Shown here: in pieces, positions 31,308 through 32,863 of the stretch
How positions within the stretch are numbered: position 1 is the first letter of the stretch
How the letters are laid out: every line of letters starts with the position of its first letter
DNA from: a bacterium
GTDB taxonomy: Bacteria > Actinomycetota > Acidimicrobiia > Spongiisociales > UBA5794
DNA length: 32,863 bases
Direction of reading: 5' to 3'
Assembly: GCA_024226255.1 (NCBI GenBank)
Contig: JAAELU010000567.1
Location: forward strand, 1 to 32,863
Notes under the pieces: model-generated
Told to the model about the DNA's origin: nothing
The model's database searches: none
The model's input: the letters and a program-made list of their open reading frames with translations, nothing else
Made by a program: the position numbers and the translations under genes

Positions 31308-32162
31308 GTGCCTTCTCACCCATCGCGGACATGGCTCGTAGTCGTCGTGCTCGGTGTCGGCGCTGTAGTGCTGTCTGCGTGCGGAGGCAGCTCGACCAGC
31401 AATGGCGGTCAGGTTGCCACTACGGAACCCGTCGCCGTAACTACAACGCTTCCTCCCCAGGCCCAGCTGGCTCCTCGAACGTCGCCACCGCCAAAGGTCT
31501 CGACAACCCTTACGACGACCACTTCGATGGTGCCCCGTCCGGTGGGATTCCCTGTCGGTTTGAAGCTTCCCGCAGGTGAGGTTGGCTACTACACCGGAAG
31601 TCCAGCACTCGGCTTCCATCTCAACGTATCGACCGAGGAGGATTTCTCAGACTTGGTTCGATTCTTCACGACGACCATCGCTGAGACCGGTTCATGGGAC
31701 ATGTCGGTCCGCGATGTCGGCCGTGGCTTCCTGCCGGGTTTCGAGAATCAGTGGGCGATCTACACCGCCAACGATCACGTCCTGACTCAGTTGACCGGCG
31801 CTGATTACCAAGGCGTGCTCGAGATTGAGGATCGACACATCAATATCTTGCTCGATCCGTTGAGTCAGCCCGAGGAGGGTCAGGTGCCGGCAGTGTTGCC
31901 GGGTGAGGATGTCTTGCCGTTGCCGGAGGGCACAATTCGGCTCGCTGGCTACTCGGCAGGGCTGGTACACCTGACATATGACAGCCCCGCTGGTGCCTTC
32001 GAAGCGCTCGTGGCTACATATCGCGAGCGAGAGTGGGTCGAGCTGGGCGCGATTGATACGATCGCGGTCGGCGAATTGGCTGGATGGAAGATCACCGTCG
32101 AACTGCTCCCGGATGGGCCGATGAGTTTGGAGTTCGAGAACCTGGCTTTGTCGTACCCGTAG
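31308..32162 (+). CDS. Lipoprotein of unknown function
   Basis: 284 aa from GTG 31308; the track start is much longer and lies inside the previous gene. A hydrophobic N-terminus (TWLVVVVLGVGAVVLSACGG) ends in a lipobox with Cys. A Thr/Pro-rich linker (~25-65) follows, then a folded part beginning VGFPVGLKLPAGEVGYYTGSP. It has no motif that I recognise. The start codon is not certain; it may begin at the GTG given or at a downstream codon just before the helix. It likely sits on the outside of the membrane. It is near the DUF2277 gene, possibly cotranscribed. Confidence 0.8.
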   Translation: MPSHPSRTWLVVVVLGVGAVVLSACGGSSTSNGGQVATTEPVAVTTTLPPQAQLAPRTSPPPKVSTTLTTTTSMVPRPVGFPVGLKLPAGEVGYYTGSPALGFHLNVSTEEDFSDLVRFFTTTIAETGSWDMSVRDVGRGFLPGFENQWAIYTANDHVLTQLTGADYQGVLEIEDRHINILLDPLSQPEEGQVPAVLPGEDVLPLPEGTIRLAGYSAGLVHLTYDSPAGAFEALVATYREREWVELGAIDTIAVGELAGWKITVELLPDGPMSLEFENLALSYP

Positions 32163-32279
32163 AGGCGCACGAGTTCCTGACGTCGGCATGATCCGGGGCC
32201 CCGAAAGCGGCAACTGATCGCACTCCCAAGGAACGCCGTAAACGATCGGCCTGACTCCTCAGTCCTCGCTCCTGGCGCT

Positions 32280-32863
32280 CTAGACGTGCAGCTCGATGAT
32301 GTCGCCGTCGGAGAGTTTGTGGTCACGGCCGACCTGTTGACCGTCGAAGTTGCCGTCGCCCCAAACTTTGGCGTATTTCAGGTCCCGGGCGATATCGCGG
32401 TGAACCTGCAGAGCGACGTCGAGCACGGTGTCGCCGCGGCGGATGGTGAATGGCGCCGAACCGTCTGGAGGTTTGCCCGGCAGCTTGGTGTAGATCCGGA
32501 CAATGCCCAGTTGGTCGAATAGCCATTCTCCGAGGTTCTCGAGGCCGGCCCCGGTCGTTGCTGAGACTGCGATGGTCGGGTAATCGACGCCACTGAGCTC
32601 CTCGAGCACCTCGAGCTCCCCGGTGGGGTCGTCGAGTAGATCGGCTTTGTTGGCTACCAGGAGCGTCGGCAATGTCAGCGCGAAAATGTCGTCCTCGTCG
32701 GATGCCGTCGCCGGCGGTTGATCGCCGAAGGGCCAGTCCGCCGAGAGGATGACCCGTTTGTCGGCGAGCAGCGTGACAACCTCGATCAGTCGTTCGACCG
32801 TGCCCGGTTGGCTGAGATCGACCACCAACAGACATGCCTCTGGCGTCTGCAGAGTGTTGGCCA
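32280..32863 (-). CDS. DRG/Obg-like GTPase with TGS domain, C-terminal part
   Basis: The frame is open to the window edge; the visible 193 codons are the C-terminal end. A NKAD motif (LLVANKADLLDD) and a SATTGAG G5-like motif mark the second half of the GTPase domain. A TGS domain closes the protein (about the last 80 residues: IVRIYTKLPGKPPD, FTIRRGDTVLDVALQVHRDIARDLKYAKVWG, HKLSDGDIIELHV). DRG-type GTPases with TGS domains bind RNA or ribosomes. The N-terminal half, with the P-loop and switch regions, lies outside the window. The track's TTG start at 32828 is just an internal codon. Confidence 0.88.
   Translation of the reverse strand, partial: ANTLQTPEACLLVVDLSQPGTVERLIEVVTLLADKRVILSADWPFGDQPPATASDEDDIFALTLPTLLVANKADLLDDPTGELEVLEELSGVDYPTIAVSATTGAGLENLGEWLFDQLGIVRIYTKLPGKPPDGSAPFTIRRGDTVLDVALQVHRDIARDLKYAKVWGDGNFDGQQVGRDHKLSDGDIIELHV

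Noticed and set aside
1-32863. Mobile elements, CRISPR arrays, tRNA or rRNA genes
   Set aside because: I saw no transposase, integrase, regular spaced repeats or tRNA-like cloverleaf; the window appears to be ordinary chromosomal DNA.

Overview
The window looks like a chromosomal piece of a high-GC actinobacterium, plausibly of the Acidimicrobiia or a similar environmental lineage. Support: strong G/C third-position bias, typical actinobacterial families (an F420-type LLM oxidoreductase, a free-standing LigD-type polymerase domain, DUF3039, DUF2277, a PIG-L deacetylase), and many TAnnnT -10 boxes sitting 5-9 nt in front of start codons, the signature of leaderless transcription. No rRNA, tRNA, CRISPR array, insertion sequence or phage module was seen. 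The exact taxon cannot be fixed from the sequence alone.

Layout. 1-1731 (minus): subtilisin-like protease with I9 propeptide and PKD domain, cut by the window edge. 1952-6705 (minus): four-gene respiratory operon of a Tat-exported molybdopterin oxidoreductase, a four-cluster ferredoxin with membrane anchor, an FdnI-type cytochrome b and a tandem-rhodanese lipoprotein; this looks like a periplasmic sulfur-compound enzyme. 7284-9832 (plus): PIG-L deacetylase and malic enzyme. 9894-11714 (minus): LigD-type polymerase domain and LLM oxidoreductase. 12148-13980 (plus): Na/Pi cotransporter and PhoU-like protein. 14001-16621: IclR regulator with a perfect palindromic operator, facing a thioesterase-MFS transporter pair. 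16825-24450 (plus): one-carbon block with formate-THF ligase, a selenocysteine formate dehydrogenase, a NuoE-NuoF fusion, an iron-sulfur subunit and a GcvT/DmdA-like aminomethyltransferase. 24447-27496: small genes, including a second selenoprotein of the HesB-like (CC/Se motif) type. 27618-32162: CREST/ceramidase-like membrane protein, secreted charged protein, DDAH-like hydrolase, DUF2277 and a lipoprotein. 32280-end (minus): C-terminal part of a DRG/Obg-like GTPase with a TGS domain.

Most notable points. (1) The formate dehydrogenase reads through an in-frame UGA at 18909, followed at the usual distance by a hairpin with a GGUCU loop. (2) Its large subunit is split exactly between the Fe4S4 domain and the catalytic domain, and the two halves are in swapped order around the NuoEF-like gene. 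(3) A second UGA at 26003 lies inside a small HesB-like protein that any standard caller would miss, with an equally placed GGUC-loop hairpin. (4) The aminomethyltransferase has an in-frame UAG at 23377 just where relatives carry a conserved start of the fold, so a nonsense change, reinitiation or recoding must be considered.

How it fits together (inference). The aminomethyltransferase could pass a methyl group from a methylated compound to THF. The formate-THF ligase could release formate from formyl-THF, and the NAD-linked formate dehydrogenase could oxidise it. The thioesterase belongs to a superfamily that includes betainyl-CoA thioesterase, and the DDAH-like enzyme may release methylamines, so a methylated-compound catabolic theme is possible but unproven. 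No sel genes, fdhD or molybdenum cofactor genes are in this window.
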